Below, piece by piece: positions 62,601 through 64,000 of a stretch of 64,000 nucleotides of DNA. The DNA is from Actinoplanes sp. M2I2 (lineage in GTDB: Bacteria; Actinomycetota; Actinomycetes; Mycobacteriales; Micromonosporaceae): contig NZ_JALPVJ010000023.1 in the NCBI RefSeq assembly GCF_023544445.1, positions 62,001-126,000 of the forward strand. The letters run 5' to 3'. A model generated the notes under the pieces. That model worked only from the letters and a program-made list of their open reading frames with translations, was not told the origin of the DNA and did no database searches. Position 1 is the first letter of the stretch, and every line of letters begins with the position of its first letter. Both the position numbers and the translations under genes were made by a program.

Positions 62601-64000
62601 CGTACGTGTACTTGCTGACCGCCCCGGCCGGGTTGGTCGAGGTGAGGCGGTTGCCCGTGCTGTCGTACGTGTAGGTCGTGGTCCGCTGCAGCGCGTCGGT
62701 CGTGCTGGTCTGGTTGCCCGCGGCGTCGTACGCGTAGCTGGTGACCCCGCCGTCCGGATCCGTGACCTCGGCGATGCGGCCGGCCTCGTCGTACGTGTTC
62801 TTGGTGACGCCGCCGTCCGCGGCTGTCGTCTCGGTGACGTTGCCCGCGCCGTCGTACGCGTATCGGGTGACCGCACCGCCCGGCGAGGTGACCGAGGTGC
62901 GGTTGCCCGCCGCGTCGTACCCGTAACGGGTGACCCGGTCGTCCTGGTCGGTGGCGCTGGTGAGCCGGCGCTGCGCGTCGTACGCGTACTCGGTCTCCCC
63001 GCCGACCGGATCCACCACCATGCTGACCAGGCCGTCGCTGATCGTGTAGCGCGTGGTGGCACCATCCGGGCCGACCACAGTGGAGGGCAGCGTCTCGTTT
63101 CCGGCGTACGTGTATCGGGTGGCTTGCCCGGCCGAGTCGGTCACCTGGGTGACCCGATCCGCCGTGTCATACGCGTAGCCGGTGCTGACGCCCGCGAAGG
63201 TCCGCTTGGTGACGTTGCCGCGGCTGTCGTACTCGACCGCGGCGGCCGCTCCGCCCAGCGTGGTCGCGCCGACCAGCCGCCCGCTCGCGTCGAAGCTCTG
63301 CGTGAAGGCGCCGCCGCCGGGCACGGTCAGCCCGACGAGGTGGCCCGCGCTGTCCAGGCGATAGACCGCGGTGGCGTCGGAGACCGAGTCGGTGACCTTG
63401 GTGGAGTCGTCGCTGTAGACGATGGTCACCGCGCTGCCCGAGCCGGCTTCCTGCCGCGTCACCCGGCCGTCGCCGTCGTAGGTGTTGGTGAGGGTCTGCC
63501 CCGCGGCGTCGGTCAGCCGGGTGAGGCGCCCGTCGGTGACCGTGTACCGGACCAGCCCGTCGCGCGGGGAGGTCACGGTGGCGAGGTCACCGTCCGGGGT
63601 GTACGTGTAGGTGACCTTCCGACCGTCCTCTGTGGTCACCGTGCTGATGCGGTCACCGGTGTACGCCAGGGTCCACTTGCGGCCGTCACTCGAGCTCGCC
63701 TCGGTGAGCTGCTCCCCCGCGTACGTGAAGGTCGTGGTCGTGCCGCCGGCACGCCGCGAGACCGCCCGGCCGTCCGCGTCGAAGACCCAGGCGGTGCTGG
63801 CCGTGAACCGCAGGACGAACCCGCCGTCGCTGCCCCTGGTGAGGTCGGCCTCGATGTCGGCCGGCCGCCGATAGCCGTCACCGTCGGCCTCGAAGAGCAG
63901 TTCACGACCGTCCTCGTCGTGCAGGGTGACGTCGTCGCCGTCGAAACTCAGGTGGATCGACAGGTTGAGCGTCCACCCACGACCGAGGACGCCGGCCGTC
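59686..64000 (-). CDS. RHS/YD-repeat polymorphic toxin, 5'-truncated by the window edge
   Basis: The frame is open to the window edge, giving at least 1437 residues. It begins inside a DUF6531-like region (LGRGWTLNLSIHLSFDG) and continues with some forty YD repeats of ~20 residues of the type YDaaGr.t.vTdp.G. It then reaches the RHS core motif LRARDYDPSVGRFTSRDP and DPSGEIG near 60430-60600. The last ~240 residues differ: they contain TRRDIMTDERNIYEVKVYYG (about 60030-60084), which fits the D-x(n)-ExK of PD-(D/E)XK nucleases. The shell would encapsulate and release this toxin. The extreme C-terminus is a short Pro/Val/Ile run. Confidence 0.9.
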   Translation of the reverse strand, partial: TAGVLGRGWTLNLSIHLSFDGDDVTLHDEDGRELLFEADGDGYRRPADIEADLTRGSDGGFVLRFTASTAWVFDADGRAVSRRAGGTTTTFTYAGEQLTEASSSDGRKWTLAYTGDRISTVTTEDGRKVTYTYTPDGDLATVTSPRDGLVRYTVTDGRLTRLTDAAGQTLTNTYDGDGRVTRQEAGSGSAVTIVYSDDSTKVTDSVSDATAVYRLDSAGHLVGLTVPGGGAFTQSFDASGRLVGATTLGGAAAAVEYDSRGNVTKRTFAGVSTGYAYDTADRVTQVTDSAGQATRYTYAGNETLPSTVVGPDGATTRYTISDGLVSMVVDPVGGETEYAYDAQRRLTSATDQDDRVTRYGYDAAGNRTSVTSPGGAVTRYAYDGAGNVTETTAADGGVTKNTYDEAGRIAEVTDPDGGVTSYAYDAAGNQTSTTDALQRTTTYTYDSTGNRLTSTNPAGAVSKYTYDQFGRVSTVTDPTGALIRYSYDADGRQTARAEAAGSTATSYDKRGNVTSTTDALGNVTRYVYDALDRLTELHDPIGGVWYTRYDKAGNVVERQTPNGAIARNMYDAAGRLLTAVDPIQQTIKYAYDKAGNVTTVTDRAGGVTKMGYDADGRRTSLTTAAGLVTRYEYDVRGQVSKLISPGNRATGYTYTSRGQLKTTTDPNGAVRTSAYDAVGRLSSVTDANGKVTGYAYDKGGNLTRLTDARGEVTAYTYDSAGRQTSVTDPLGRVTRQTYDGHGNLTSVTDPDNKVEKFEYDAADQLTKRTGTDGKTQTFTWDAAGRRTSMTDATGKTRFEFDPAGRLLSVVHPDSSVYTWTYDVAGRRTKMTYPDGTLVDYRYDPNDRVVGAADSKAGTASYTLDADGRLTGEALPGGWSRAYGYTDGQLTTYRETKSGTTSNTTLTRDPAGRIVRQADAAGTTSFGYDPVGQLTSQTGARGTLAATYDASGNRTSITRGSTVTNLTYDAADQLTSTTTGGATANYRYDGAGRLTSRSGSGQSLAITYDGFGRPARTVEGATTRNSVHNADGLLASLSSTTGGTTTSNQFSWFPDDNPQLLAQKGANATSFTYGYGRIAAGKALFSRDAYGSTLRTDATASWAQSTGYDTFGAPTGASATPAFGYRGELAVGSTLYLRARDYDPSVGRFTSRDPITTYAGRTDVYSTYTYANNDPLNVIDPSGEIGLGGLVGSLLGSVLAAVSALAKSLSCPDDPGNSIKRHDKWFQGACLRTRGFIKQDCLDGRDWCLNGLWNSRQPERAGQALAINELNKQREGFLRRFWDDQLGYGTAVSEHVDWEVGPKGGTRRDIMTDERNIYEVKVYYGPGTTSEVDAQLYQYKLELWSLGAYDIRMGTELQGWANAFKVHNSWDWIIGGDLVYVWGIDLPPGHVYVAKGKKAPANVRAQGELKRQQNGEGDGATLIPIIPVIPVVPVPVVP

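Noticed and set aside
61000..63900. Tandem repeats resembling a CRISPR or minisatellite
   Set aside because: They are degenerate YD-repeat codons of the RHS protein; spacing and sequence follow the protein repeat.

Overview
The window is 64 kb of very GC-rich DNA with long antisense open frames, many GTG and TTG starts, SARP, LacI, XRE/MmyB and NarL-type regulators, and actinomycete-only families. It reads as an actinomycete chromosome, most like a Micromonosporaceae member such as Actinoplanes. The genus is inferred from gene content only. No rRNA, tRNA, CRISPR array or intact insertion sequence was seen.

Layout. 1-3484: the end of a secreted glycoside hydrolase converges on a large SARP/NB-ARC/TPR regulator. 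3647-6039: a wrecked metal-chelate ABC transporter (broken permease, intact lipoprotein, split ATPase) rearranged with CopC and CrcB/FluC pieces. 6211-8984: a CAP-domain secreted protein, a small secreted protein and an SDR enzyme. 9030-14849: a complete sugar uptake locus (beta-glucosidase, two permeases, binding lipoprotein and a divergent LacI regulator) with visible operators. 14948-18870: small enzymes and regulators ending in a second cluster of gene remnants. 19015-27241: an overlapping recC-recB-recD operon. 27353-32636: a NarL-type two-component pair, a TAP-like secreted hydrolase, an epoxide hydrolase remnant, a DUF998 protein and a SnoaL-like protein. 32775-39523: a cNMP-sensing histidine kinase, a TetR-controlled monooxygenase/FMN reductase pair, a PepSY-like protein, a ferric-reductase remnant and small proteins.

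40799-50096 is the first highlight. Two nearly identical copies of a roughly 420-bp segment, each carrying an unrecognised 87-residue Tyr/Gln/His-rich peptide gene, flank as direct repeats an island that encodes an Hsp70-like ATPase fused through a membrane helix to a YVTN beta-propeller, a response regulator, three histidine-kinase-like proteins (two with degenerate catalytic boxes) and a membrane protein resembling a dynamin stalk without a GTPase domain.

50629-59146 is the second highlight. A lipase-like hydrolase with an effector-associated domain, a 58-residue FxSxx-COOH-like RiPP precursor with an unusual C-terminus, an HExxH peptide beta-hydroxylase, a SAV_2336/NB-ARC/TPR protein and a VMAP-C protein lie together without the radical-SAM enzyme expected for that peptide family. 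This looks like a variant peptide-modification or conflict system.

59686-64000 carries the C-terminal part of an RHS/YD-repeat protein ending in a probable PD-(D/E)XK nuclease toxin domain.

At least six separate zones contain truncated or fused gene remnants, so the region looks like an actively decaying and rearranging accessory part of the chromosome.
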